Source: Botrytis cinerea B05.10
Taxonomy: Eukaryota; Ascomycota; Leotiomycetes; Helotiales; Sclerotiniaceae
DNA: 64,000 nucleotides
Direction of reading: 5' to 3'
NCBI RefSeq assembly: GCF_000143535.2
Contig: NC_037315.1
Coordinates: forward strand, 682,001 to 746,000
Below, in pieces: positions 24,750 to 35,579 of the stretch. A program made the position numbers and the translations under genes. Under the pieces are notes generated by a model. That model saw nothing but the letters and a program-made list of their open reading frames with translations, was not told where the DNA came from and ran no database searches. Position 1 is the stretch's first letter. Each line of letters starts with the position of its first letter.

Positions 24750-24990
24750 ATGGGGTTTGTGTGTGGTGGGAGATTGCTTGATTGGAAATGGTTTGTATGG
24801 TTTGGTTTTGGGGTAGGAGGCTTAGGAGATAGAAGAGGAGAGAAAGGATGGAAGTGAGCGGAGTACATATAGTTTTGTAATTTTAGTAAATGTGAAAAAG
24901 AGAGTGATTCCTATTGGGAAGATGGAAAAGTCTTGGGTGAGTATATGAAGATAAATTCTAATCGATATATCTGTAATACGAATGTAAAGG
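24750..24990. repeat. Copy B of the diverged dispersed repeat
   Basis: Same strand and block order as the copy at 21172-21330, with about 90 extra bases between the blocks. It lies in a gene-free stretch. Nature of the element is unknown; it could be a degraded mobile element or an old segmental duplicate. Confidence 0.7.
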
Positions 24991-25699
24991 ATCAAGACGA
25001 CTTTTGATTATTGGACTTGTTAAATTCGGGCGGAAATCGTTTTTGTTGGAGAAAGGAGGTTTGTATGTTGATATATAAGGAGTTCTGAGATATTTGCTTG
25101 GTTGTGATGTGATTCGATATGATTGGTTTTTGTGTGGACCTTAGACTGGTGGACTGGTCGGTGGGACGGGTACCTACTTGAGCATATCTCACGCGGGTGT
25201 AGAAGTAGAAGAGGGAGAAATTGATCTTGGGAGGAGGTTTCTGGATGGATCGAGAAGGTCTAATGTTTGGCGATGTGTGATATCATTCTATTATCTTGAC
25301 CGGTAGATATTTGAACGATCTTTTGGAGTAGATTTGTTTAGCGATATTGAAATTCTAGGCGTATATTTCATAGCTCTCTCGTCAACGGCAGAAAGGTTCT
25401 TGATTGGACATCAAATATCGTTCGTATATTAATTCTAAAATCTGTATCTACACCTTCAGCATAATACTAATAATTTAATCGTCTTTGAAAGTACAGCCTG
25501 TACAGGTACCACGAGCTATGTGTGTTGAACAGGACGGGATCTTAATATAACAAACTCGATGGATAGTCGAAGGGGAAGAGGTTTCTTGCGTCTTTTCCCG
25601 GTTTGCTTTGTTCAATTAGACGCTCTTGAATGTATCGCATAATTGGTGTAGCAATAGCTGTAGATAGGATGGATCGATTGAGAATTTATTGTTACTACC

Positions 25700-25791
25700 A
25701 TCTATATCTATATCTACATCTATATCTACGTCTATATCTACGTCTATATCTGTGTCTACATCTGTGTCTACATCTACATTCACATCTACAT
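25700..25791. repeat. Imperfect hexanucleotide array (CTATAT/CTACAT/CTACGT)n
   Basis: About fifteen tandem six-base units of the form TCTANN with drift between TATATC, TACATC, TACGTC and TGTGTC. The drift is graded along the array, suggesting an old microsatellite. Confidence 0.85.
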
Positions 25792-26474
25792 TGTACTCCC
25801 AGCATCCACTTTTTATCCGAGTAGAAATAGCGGAACCAATCCTTATTATACCCCTTGAACCATGCAGCTCATGCTATGCTACAATGCCAGCACAGCACTA
25901 AAAGCTCCCGTCCCAAAACCAAAACCAAGTTTCATGGAGACCTTTGACGTCGAGTAAAGAAAGCTTTTTCTTTTCTTTTTGCGACGGGATTCCATAATTC
26001 TTCCTCCAAAGTTCTCCAACGCCACCATATATATATTTCTTTTCCAACCTGCTTGAATCGTACTTGGATTTTCATCCGGAATTGCCGATACCATTCATTA
26101 CCCGAAGAAAAAAAGGTCTAGTTTCAAAACAAAGCGACTACATCTCTTCTAGACGTCAAGAGAGAACGTATCTTGTCTTGCCTCTGAATGTCTTGGTCTG
26201 ACAGAATGATGTTATGATTCAAAGTTTATTACTCTGAAATATTCGAGGGAGCCAGAGCGCTCTATGTCACGATTGATTGATACCTAGAACGAACCTCAGA
26301 TCAGAGCAGACATGATCAATAGAATTTGATATTCGATATTCTAATTGATAAATACTACATCAATTGAATCACATACACCATTTCCTTCAGACTCGATACC
26401 TACGTACATCATCGCATCACATTTCCAGTCCTTTCAAGTCTCACCCAAGCATCTATTCCACCAAATCATCGAGA

Positions 26475-26499
26475 GGCGTTGCGTTGCGTTGCGTTGCGC
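26475..26499. repeat. Pentanucleotide microsatellite (GCGTT)n
   Basis: About five copies of GCGTT, upstream of the ATG-free leader that precedes the coiled-coil gene. Confidence 0.85.
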
Positions 26500-26832
26500 A
26501 TTGACGGATACCCACATCTTCTTCATCCATGTGTACCAAGTACTCGATTCTTCACCACTCACTCACCTCCAGGAACGGAAACGGTAACGGTACTCCCTCT
26601 AACCGCCCTCGACACGAAATTTGCAATTAAGTCCAGTCACTGTGCGAGCATGATATCTTCATGCCCATCGATACACGCTCTAACTTCTCCTCTCTTCTCG
26701 CGCCAATTTCCACCGATACCTTCATTCTCCAGAAGTCGTCGTTCAATTTGCGATTCAAGAGCTCTCCTGCGCAAAATACCGAGGGGGGAAATATCCTTGC
26801 AACCAAGCTTATAATCTTGGGAGATCTTTATG

Positions 26833-27438
26833 CGCGCGAATACGTAATAAGCCGTCCAGCTTTCCACATTCACCCTCGATATCGATTGCGGAATCAATAC
26901 CAATATCGACGACTAGTAAAAAGGCCAATTCCTTGGATTTGCGAGCAAGCCAAAGGATCCAGCTCTCCTGTATCCTTTCTTATTAGCTCTACAATAGCTG
27001 CTTGTTGTTGGTGTTGTTGTTGTTGTTGTTGAAGTGCTTTGATTCAACTAGCCCAGCCTTCCTCTTTTTAACCTCTCTCGTTTAAAAATAGCCCACCATT
27101 CGTCCAACCTCTTAATATCTTATTCACACCGAAAAACCTCCTTCTATCTATCTATCGTCTTTCGACTCTTGAAATTCACTTCTCTGTTTTTCACTTTTGG
27201 TCCTCCCTTCAAACCCTGGGAGGTACAAAGTCTCAGTCTCCATCTCGACCTTCTTTCCAAACAACAACCTCAAAAACCAGCAACTTGCAACAAAAGCAAC
27301 ACCACCGATAACTTTAGCATCAGACCGCATCCTTTCTCCTTCTATCCTCTAATCTTACTAGCTTCTCTTTATTTTTACACTCAAGCAACGCTTCTCTACT
27401 TTATCCCATTTCGGGCATTCTATTGAGCAGCGTTCACC
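26833..27438 (+). promoter_or_regulatory. Probable long 5' leader without ATG
   Basis: There is no ATG on the plus strand from 26833 to 27667, that is 835 bases, although about thirteen would be expected by chance. The stretch is pyrimidine-rich, has a GTT microsatellite at 27003-27031 and leads directly into the open frame at 27439. ATG avoidance over such a length is what selection on a scanned mRNA leader would produce, so I read it as transcribed 5' UTR continuing into the coding frame. A promoter would then lie upstream of about 26830. Confidence 0.5.
27003..27031. repeat. Trinucleotide microsatellite (GTT)n
   Basis: About nine GTT units with one interruption, inside the ATG-free leader before the coiled-coil gene. 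Confidence 0.88.
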
Positions 27439-29688
27439 TTGTTTTCCTCTCGCCCAAATTCAACAAATCCAGCAGAGCTGACGCTCCCACCCGCCCCCAT
27501 ATCTAACGACCGTCACGATACCCACGACCTTACCACACCGAAACCTGAACAGCGCCAGCAGCGAAGAACCCTTCGAAGAACTCACATTGAAGCGGCTTCA
27601 ACTGGAATCTCTCCTTTACCTCAAATCAAATTCGCCCATCGGCAATCAAGTGAAGGCGACTTCACTCATGACATCGCAGACGATCCCGATACTGAACCTC
27701 ATCCAATAAGTCCCTCTCCGGAACCGGAAAAAAGTCCTGCCTATCCTCCACGTATCGATAAGCACACTGCGAGTGCCATCCTTTATACCCTTGAAGAAGC
27801 CTTGCGCCAACCCAATCAATTCACTCCAGATTACATCGAAGAGAACGCTTCAATGTCAGATATGTTAGGAGGAGCCACGAGCTCGGCTAGTAATGGCGCT
27901 AGACCTGTAGCTTCTGGTTCGCCCCATATTCGTGGCCCAAGAGATATTATGAGAGATAGGCAAGCTCGCGAAGCTCGAAAAGCATCTGAAGCGTCGGAAC
28001 AAAAAGCCCGAGCCGCCGAGCAAAAAAGAAACGAGGAAGAATTAATGCGGCAAGCAGAGAGAAGAGCAGCTGCTGGCGCTGCAGCACAAAGACTCGAAGA
28101 GCAAGGACAACCACGAATTTCGAGCAATTCCCAAAGGGTAGATCGAAGAGCCACAGATCGAGCAACAAGTGGCGGAGAGAGTATCAGACCAGTCGATCAA
28201 CCCATGCAAAGACGTGGCACGACATCAAGAACTCCTACAGGCCCTGAAATTGCACCTCTCAGATTACCAATGGCGCATTCAAAACCCGCCGAGACTGGTC
28301 AAAGTCAACCAAATCTATCCACTGGAGCCGGTCCAGCTCAACCTGCGCCTTTAACCGTCCCTAGCCGTGATGGCCCAACTCGATCATCATTCCCGCATGC
28401 ATTCGAGCGCTGGGAGACTCTCTCTGCGCATTGGGAGGGTCTCACAAGTTTCTGGCTTCGCAGACTCGAAGAAAATTCCTCAGAAATCAATCGCGATCCA
28501 TTGTCACAGCAGCTATCCCGACAAAATACTGATTTATCAGCTGCTGGCGCCAACCTTTTCCATGCTGTTGTCGAATTACAACGTTTACGAGCTTCTTCTG
28601 AGCGCAAATTCCAGAGATGGTTTTTTGAGACAAGAGAACAGGAGGAACGTGCGACAGAGAACTTGGCAGTTATGGCAAAACAATTGGAGGATGAACGTAA
28701 TTCCAGAGCTCAAGCTATTCAGGACGCCGTTGATGCATCCAGGCGCAAAGATCATTCCGATAAAGTGATCTCCGAGTTGAAGAGAGAGTTGGAGATTGCT
28801 AGAAGTGAGGCTCGTAGAGCATGGGACGAACTTGGTCGTCGTGAGACGGAGGAACGCGAACGAACAATCTCTTTGCGAGAAGGTCAGCCAACCTTGCTGG
28901 GTGGAGTCCAGGTTGTTCCAATGATCCAAGGTGTCCCAAGTCGTCACGGAAGCACAGCTGCTCGAGATCTTCCACCAACGAGACAAGGAGGTCCTTCTGA
29001 TTCTGGAAGTGGAAGTGGAAGTGCGCGTACAGGCGGTCGATTCGCAGATCCCGAGAGTCCAGCTGGATCAAATGAAGCTTACCAACAATATCAGCGCTCT
29101 CAACGTGCAGAACCAGCTGATCCATTCATTGACAATGCTCGTCAGCGTCGAGGAGCTGCTACAACATCCGCACCATCTTCATCTCAAGCACCAGCCGTAC
29201 AACCTGCCTCACCAAGTTCTTATTATCAACAACCTGAAGGCCGTCCAAGTACTCAAACCGGCAGGACCGAAGGACAGTATGATGGATCAAACAGTGATGA
29301 GGAATACGAGGTTGATGGGCAAGGCAGATACGTTCTCGACGCTGCTGGGAACAAAATTCCATACTCAAATGACGATTCTGATGATGACACGGCTGAGTAT
29401 GAGCACAGCCCTCGTCAACACCGTCAAGGTCGTGCTCCGGTCACTGGACCTCCCATCCCAATGGCTGGTGTTGAGTACGGACAAGGCCCAACAAATAGCA
29501 CAGCCGGCAACCCAACTTCTACTCCCGCTGCTTCAGCCGATTACACAGGATCTGGATATGGTGCCGGTGGCTCAGGTGCAGGTTGGGAGTCCTTTCCTCG
29601 TCATCATCATCCAACTCGTCTCAGTGATGTTTTGGAAGAAGATGAGAGAAGCCGTACCAGTGCTAGCCAAGTCAGCCGACGTGAATAG
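27439..29688 (+). CDS. Coiled-coil protein of unknown function, start codon unresolved
   Basis: Open frame of 749 codons that begins after a TGA at 27424-27426; its first in-frame ATG is only at 27853 (codon 139). Upstream of that ATG the frame still looks like protein: a basic Gln/Arg-rich start and the segment RIDKHTASAILYTLEEALRQ, then PNQFTPDYIEENASMSDML. So either initiation is at a non-ATG codon, or an upstream exon supplies the start, or the protein begins at 27853. After an Ala/Glu/Arg-rich helix (about 170-225) and a Pro/Ser-rich stretch, a Trp-rich block (FERWETLSAHWEGLTSFWLR, about residue 315) leads into a coiled coil at about 385-490. The C-terminal 250 residues are disordered, Ser/Gln/Pro-rich. 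No catalytic motif. I do not recognise the family. Confidence 0.8.
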   Translation: MFSSRPNSTNPAELTLPPAPISNDRHDTHDLTTPKPEQRQQRRTLRRTHIEAASTGISPLPQIKFAHRQSSEGDFTHDIADDPDTEPHPISPSPEPEKSPAYPPRIDKHTASAILYTLEEALRQPNQFTPDYIEENASMSDMLGGATSSASNGARPVASGSPHIRGPRDIMRDRQAREARKASEASEQKARAAEQKRNEEELMRQAERRAAAGAAAQRLEEQGQPRISSNSQRVDRRATDRATSGGESIRPVDQPMQRRGTTSRTPTGPEIAPLRLPMAHSKPAETGQSQPNLSTGAGPAQPAPLTVPSRDGPTRSSFPHAFERWETLSAHWEGLTSFWLRRLEENSSEINRDPLSQQLSRQNTDLSAAGANLFHAVVELQRLRASSERKFQRWFFETREQEERATENLAVMAKQLEDERNSRAQAIQDAVDASRRKDHSDKVISELKRELEIARSEARRAWDELGRRETEERERTISLREGQPTLLGGVQVVPMIQGVPSRHGSTAARDLPPTRQGGPSDSGSGSGSARTGGRFADPESPAGSNEAYQQYQRSQRAEPADPFIDNARQRRGAATTSAPSSSQAPAVQPASPSSYYQQPEGRPSTQTGRTEGQYDGSNSDEEYEVDGQGRYVLDAAGNKIPYSNDDSDDDTAEYEHSPRQHRQGRAPVTGPPIPMAGVEYGQGPTNSTAGNPTSTPAASADYTGSGYGAGGSGAGWESFPRHHHPTRLSDVLEEDERSRTSASQVSRRE

Positions 29689-30363
29689 ACGACGTACAAT
29701 GATTATATCATTGTGATTTTTCAGTGGGTCACAGAGGATCTGTCATCACATCATTCTTAGTTCGGTTTCCTGGATTTTTTTGGATTTATCTACACGAGAT
29801 GAATTATTTTATCGAGATAATAAAACCCCTAGAAAGGGTACCCCATAGGCGTACTTACTTCGTGGGAATGGCGGCCTATTTTTGCTTTATTTCTGTTCAT
29901 TTTCCTATCTAATAGAATATCCCAGGAAAGAACAGAGTGGATTAGTTCCCTGGGAGATGCATATGCATGGAACTGGCGTTGCAAAGGAGTTTTGGTACAC
30001 TAATTTCAGCGAAGAAGGAGCATATTCTAATCGATGCATCAAGCAAGAGAAAGGGAGGCACCCTTTTAATGTACCTCTGTAAGATAGAGGAAGAAGCTGC
30101 ATATAGTATTCACTAGGAGTTACAAGAGCAGTAGAGATAGTTAATAATGAAAGAAGAATTAATAATGTGACTTAAAAATCCGTTGAAATGTGATCTTATG
30201 CTTGTAGCGAGGGGGTTGATCTGAGGAATTTAGATGAAACTAGATGACGCTGCTTTGGCCAAAATAATTTGCCATTGTGAAAATCGAAACGTGCCTAAAG
30301 CGGCGTCCCAAAGGTGGGCTTACTGATCTGAAGCTCTAAATTTCAAGCTAGCATCATCAGTCC
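29689..30363. other. Spacer between two tandem plus-strand genes
   Basis: 675 bases; 3' UTR of the coiled-coil gene and promoter of SCO1. Nothing else seen. Confidence 0.6.
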
Positions 30364-31604
30364 ATGATCGCTTCCCCTCCCTCCGAAGCTTTCTACACTA
30401 TAGCCACAGCAATCATGTCAAACGCCATATTACCCACGAGTAGGAAAATGCTCTCTACTATCTCGAAGACGGGTGCAAAGAATGCGAAAACATTCGGGCT
30501 TCAATGTCAACGATTATCTACGATTTGCGCCTCGAGAATTCCGAGGGGTGTACAGAATAAAGCTTGTTTGAGCGGATTGAATGGATTCAATGGGTCTGCG
30601 AGTGCGGGGGTGAAGACTGTGGGATTGGGTGAGGGGAGTGCGGGGAGGAGGGGCTATAAGACGGTGCAGGAACAGAGGTCAAGATATAAGTCTGGGGTAG
30701 GGAGATTCTTTCTTTTCTCTAGACGGATGGATGGATGATATTCCAGGGAGTGTGTGGATGGGGTGGGAGATTGCTCCTCCCTGGGGAGAATGAGCTTCTA
30801 TTGAATCCTATTCAGCATGTGTTACGCAGAAACAATAATCGCTAACGTATTATATCTGGAACAGCCTTTTTCATGGACAGCGGGAGTCCTCTTTCTTGGA
30901 GCAGGCGCGGGGCTGATCTTCTATTTTCGATATGAGAAAGCGAGGATGGAGAGGAAGAGGATAGCGGAGGCTGCAAAAGGTGTTGGGAGACCAAAGGTTG
31001 GCGGACCGTTTGAGTTGCTCGATCACAAGGGAGGCAAATTCAGCAGTGAGGACATGAAGGGAAAATATAGTTTGGTACGTTTTAGTTTTTCCACTGCGCA
31101 GTCGGCGGCTGTACACGGGGGAAGATGGTGCAGAAGAAAGGGAAAAGAATGCTAATGTATGACTTTGAATAGGTCTACTTCGGCTTTACTCACTGTCCGG
31201 ATATCTGCCCGGAAGAACTCGACAAAATGGCTCAAATGATCGATCTCATCAACAATTCTCCCACGCGTACCTCCTCTACCCCAGCTCTCCTCCCTATCTT
31301 CATCACTTGCGACCCCGCACGCGATACGCCAGCCGTGCTCGCCACCTACCTTGCGGAATTTCATCCTAGCATTATCGGGCTCACGGGCACGTGGGAACAA
31401 ATTAAGGATATCTGTAAGAAATATCGCGTTTACTTTTCTACGCCCGAGGGCGTGCAGAAGGGACAGGATTATTTGGTCGATCATAGTATTTATTTCTATT
31501 TGATGGATCCCGAGGGTGATTTTGTCGAGGCGATTGGCAGACAGCATAGTCCGGAGCAGGCGGCGAGGATTATTCAGGAACATGTAGGTGATTGGAAGAG
31601 GTGA
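30364..31604 (+). CDS. SCO1: SCO1/SenC-family mitochondrial copper chaperone
   Basis: Delivers copper to the CuA site of cytochrome c oxidase subunit 2 from the inner membrane, facing the intermembrane space. Exons 30364-30696, 30865-31074 and 31173-31604, both introns phase 0, 324 residues. The first exon is a Ser/Lys/Arg-rich presequence ending RRGYKTVQEQRSRYKSG; initiation at the second Met (30415) would remove 17 residues and looks equally good. The membrane anchor is FSWTAGVLFLGAGAGLIFYF. The thioredoxin-like domain carries the copper-binding CPDIC (CxxxC) in VYFGFTHCPDICPEEL and the distal His in YLVDHSIYFYLMDP; FITCDPARDTPAVLATYL is also typical. Length fits yeast Sco1 (about 295). Confidence 0.96.
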
Positions 31605-33152
31605 GGTGAAGTGGTTGGTTGTATGAGTTATGTAGGTATGATGGATCTGCGATGGGCAATTTATGGCGTGCCGGATGTGGGGAAGGGGAATGAATTGTGT
31701 CACTATTAGATGGGGGGCTTTAGATGCCGTGTATATGAATATTTATTCGCAAGTGTAGGAATACTGAAAAGGCGCACGCAGCTCTATATTTGTATATGAT
31801 TTGATTTGATATGATATCTTTACTGGAGGATAAGGGGTAGTGGTTTGTATATTTTCCTGAGGCATCTTTAATGGCAAGTCGCTGTGATGTACTTGGATTA
31901 TCTGGGGTGTATGGTCATGTGTTTGTGTTTATCGGTGTGCGTGCATGTGGGTTTTTCGGCTTGTGTTTGTTGTGTTTGTATTACTTTGTAGTGAGATTCT
32001 TAGGGTGGGTGAGAATGGAATGGAGAGGGGAGGAGATGGGAAAGTTATGGAGAAATAGGGTAAGAGGCGGCTTGGGAGATGGGATATGGAAATAGGATGG
32101 GTTTAGATTGTTGGGTGGGGGGAGGAGTGCTGGCCTATTGTGTGTGATGGAGAGAGGAGAGAGAAGCAGGGGAAGATCTGGTGAGGTTGAATGATGGAGT
32201 GAGGCGTGGATGTGTTTGTGATCTGAGGTTAGTGGAGATGGGATGGATGGATTGAGGTGGGTTTTGCGAGGGGCTTCGAGAAGAAAGAGAGTAGTTGGGG
32301 ATCTCCAACAGTTGGGTTTGGAGGCTTGGGTTTTCGATACCAGCACAATTCGACATTTACAATGATATCTTCCCGAGGGCGGGGCTGTCAGTGTATTCAT
32401 AAATATCCGCTCGTGTGACACTACCTTCGTACATGGTTGGGAGACTTGGGGTAATCACATTACTTTTCTCATTCTGTGCTCTTCGGGGAAGGAAAGTCAA
32501 CCCTGGAGTGGTAAGCTTTCTAGTCCCTTATAACAGTTGCGTCTATTAATAGTTGTCTTTCTTCTCTGGATACATTGACTCGCTGTGTCGGATTGGGAAA
32601 TCGGCTTTTTGCATATTGACTAAAAGCCACGCAGTCCCTTCTGCGTCTTTCCGGTGTGGAATATTGGGGCAGGGCAGGGCAGGACAGCGAGATCAATTTT
32701 ATGGTCATTGGATAGGGATCTTTCTGCCATTGGCGATGTGGCTATGTTGCAACCCGAGTGTGAGGAGCCGAAATGCAATTGCATAACTAGTATGCTTTAT
32801 TAAGTCTTTTGTGTGCTGTTTCAAGTAGGCAGTGTAAAGATGTTTTTTCTTAAAATTGTCCACTGCTTTTTCCTTTATGTTTTTGATATATTTATTATTC
32901 GAGTATGGAAGTTGAAATGTCTAGTTAAGTGTGTTATGTCATGATAAAATCTAAGGGCGCGTTTGTCATTTCTAAAGTTAATCCAAGTTAGTTGACGAAG
33001 ATTAATTCACTGCTGCTATATTATGGTATATTTTGGGGCAATGAGTTGGCAGTTTGCTAGCTGTATTCTCACAACTTCTTGCACTTTCAAGTCTATATAA
33101 CTTGTCTTCTTGATACATATATGTATACCAATACCTGCCATCGATTTTCATA
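31605..33152. other. Gene-free spacer
   Basis: 1.5 kb between SCO1 and the aspartic protease. The first half is G/T-rich on the plus strand; minus-strand frames at 31981-32421 are Pro/Ser/His low-complexity translations of it and are not called. The last part should contain the protease promoter. Confidence 0.55.
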
Positions 33153-34819
33153 ATGGGCACCTTAATCTACCACACATTAATCTTCTTACTTTTGATCTCT
33201 CTCACGCTCGCTCAAGTTCGCATTCCTATTACGAGACAAAGCCATGCTCCAGATCCTGCTCTCAACCGCCGTTTTTTTACCCGCGACTCGGTCTCTACAT
33301 CTCTTGCAAACGATGCGACACAAGCAAGCTATGTGATCTCTGTCAAAGTCGGAATCCCGCCTCAGGATGTTGATTTGACTATTGATACGGGGAGCACTGA
33401 TACCTGGGTGATCCTCAATACTGCTACTTCGTGTACTGGTGTTGGAATACCAGATAATAACGGATCTGCTCCAGTTCTATGCAGGACTCCATGTAAGTGT
33501 TCTCATTATGATATGAGTTATTAGCTGCTTCGGGGAACACTGTCGTTATTTATTACCCAGACAAATTTTTTAGGGAGTGGAAGGAAATGTTGGATTCTTA
33601 CTGATATGTAACAGACAACTCAAGTGCTTCTTCGACCGTCGAATTAAACATTACGACCGACGAATTTAATATTGCGTATGTGGATGGTGGTATTGCTCAG
33701 GGACCTTACATAGCCGACACTTTTGTGCTCGGTAATGTCACCATTGAGTCTCTCCAGATAGGTCTCGCCAGCGACACAAACATACAAATGGGAATACTTG
33801 GACTTGGCTATTCTATCGGCGAAGCCTCTAATACAGTGTTTCCCAATGTCATTGACAAGCTAGTCTCCCAGAATCTCATCGGTTCCAGGGCTTATAGTCT
33901 CTATCTAGATTCACAAGACTCAGCTACTGGGTCTCTTCTTTTTGGTGCAGTCGATACCACCAAGTTTGTTGGCGAGCTGGTGAGCATAGATATAGTGCCC
34001 CAACCGTTGTGGAATGGCTCGATTCTCTACTCGACATTGTCAGTTGAGCTTGCTGCAGTGGGTATCACAGATCAAGAGGGCAATGCCGCAAATTTGACAA
34101 CGTCTCCCCAAGTTGTACTTCTGGACTCTGGAACCTCGATCACTATATTACCAGCCGAGGTGACGAATGCCATGTTTAAGGAACTCAACGCCTACGATGA
34201 TACCAACTCCACTGGCAATGTCTACCTCCCCTGTTCGTTGCTCAATACTTCGTCCTCTTTGACAGTCGACTATTCTTTCTCCTCCTCTTCCACCTCTGCT
34301 GTGATTAGGGTTCCCATATCAGAACTCGTGTTTCCACTGACCAACCCGGTTTATGCACTGTATCCCGAGGATACTCTCCCAGATTTGCCATTTAGTGGCG
34401 AAGCATGTGCGTTTGGGATACAAACGTCCAACGATATACATATACTTGGAGACACCTTTTTAAGAAGTGCATATGTGGTGTATGATTTGGACAACAATCA
34501 AATCGGACTCGCGCAGGCCAATTTCGAGAGCAATTCTGTGAGTGCCAGTTCAAGCGATGGGGATGGACATGAGCATATTGTGGAGTTGAAAGCGGGAGAA
34601 TCCATTCCGGCTTTGACGGGCGTTAGTGTGACGAGTTCGGCGGAACCTAGCCCTTCCAGTAGCGCTAGCAAGACTGTGAATTCTCTTGCTGCCACGGCAA
34701 CGGCCGCAGCGACGAGGAAGTCTGGTGACGCTATATCGACGATGGGGAATGTAGATTTCAGAATTCTCGGTTTCTTTGTACTAGGAGGAATCTTTTTAAA
34801 TGGAGCAATCGTCGCGTGA
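33153..34819 (+). CDS. Secreted pepsin-like aspartic protease (A1), yapsin type, GPI-anchored
   Basis: Endopeptidase of the cell surface. Exons 33153-33492 and 33615-34819, phase 1, 514 residues. Signal peptide MGTLIYHTLIFLLLISLTLA. First catalytic Asp in DLTIDTGSTDTWV, second in VVLLDSGTSITILP, both with intact D[TS]G. The flap segment is FNIAYVDGGIAQGPY. The lobe after the second Asp shows HILGDTFLRSAYVVYDLDNN, the usual A1 ending. A Ser/Thr/Ala-rich stalk of about 90 residues and a hydrophobic tail (ILGFFVLGGIFLNGAIVA) indicate a GPI signal, as in yapsins or fungal OPSB/CtsD-like enzymes. Several N-glycosylation sites are present. Cys in the N-lobe (CTGVG and VLC) fit a short disulfide loop. 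Substrate unknown. Confidence 0.94.
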
Positions 34820-35579
34820 TCATTTCGGGTTACATGGTCCTGATGAGACAGGGAGGATGCAACAAGGAAGAGGAATTTTCTTTTCTTACTGAGGAGTAAT
34901 CAGAGGATATAATAGACATAATGAGTGTATCATCTATGCATTCACAAATACAGAAATCCATCTCTTTGCAAAGTAATCTAGAAACAATAAATAATAAGCA
35001 TCACTACCTATATATAGTAATACCAGCGTCAGAATACTCTTACATTTACGCTATTTTATACTATCTCCAAGAAATTCGTGCGAACACGACACGAGCACGG
35101 CAGAACCTTTATCATGCCCCTCGCCATACCCCTCCAATTCCGATTGCCTGCATATGCACACCCCGCTTTCTGTGCATAGTAGATCCCCTTTTGTCGACCT
35201 GCGTAGCATGGGGTTTATCCCTCGCTTCTCATAGGGTTGAATAGACAGGGTTTATATTTCTGCAACCGAGCCCGATCTTGGTATGAGTCGTGCTGGCTAA
35301 TACTCCTCGGTTGTATATAAGGTTTTCGGCAATGATGTCAAAGACTATTGTACGTAGAATGATGGTACAATTATACACTATGAAGAAATCAGGGGCACTA
35401 TTGTTAATATTTTCAAATAAATCTTCAAAGAAATCTGTTCCGTAAAATTTACTATAATATCTAGTGACGTTCTCCTTTGGGAATTTCTTTTTTTTCTTCA
35501 CGGTTTCGCTGACGGCGAAAAGTTGAGCATTGGAAAACGTCACAAAATCGAAGAAATATACCAAACTGAGAATACCATC
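34820..35579. other. Spacer between protease and reductase genes
   Basis: 760 bases; AT-rich, 3' UTR of the protease and promoter of the reductase. No gene. Confidence 0.55.

Larger units (their letters stand above)
23478..26829. other. Long gene-free spacer with simple repeats
   Basis: More than 3.3 kb without a supportable gene. It includes copy B of a dispersed repeat (24750-24990), a hexanucleotide array at 25700-25791 and a GCGTT array at 26475-26499. Frames on both strands are short and low in complexity. Confidence 0.55.

Noticed and set aside
28931..29716. 261-codon plus-strand frame overlapping the coiled-coil gene
   Set aside because: It is a shadow in another frame of the 27439-29688 gene; its composition follows from the codons of that gene and no homology-like motif is visible.
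30755..30785. GGTGGGAGATTGCT shared between the first SCO1 intron and the repeat near 24760
   Set aside because: A 14-base match is expected several times by chance in a window of this size, and the flanks do not match.
31981..32421. 146-codon minus-strand frame downstream of SCO1
   Set aside because: Pro/His/Ser low-complexity translation of a G/T-rich spacer; no motif, no splice partners.
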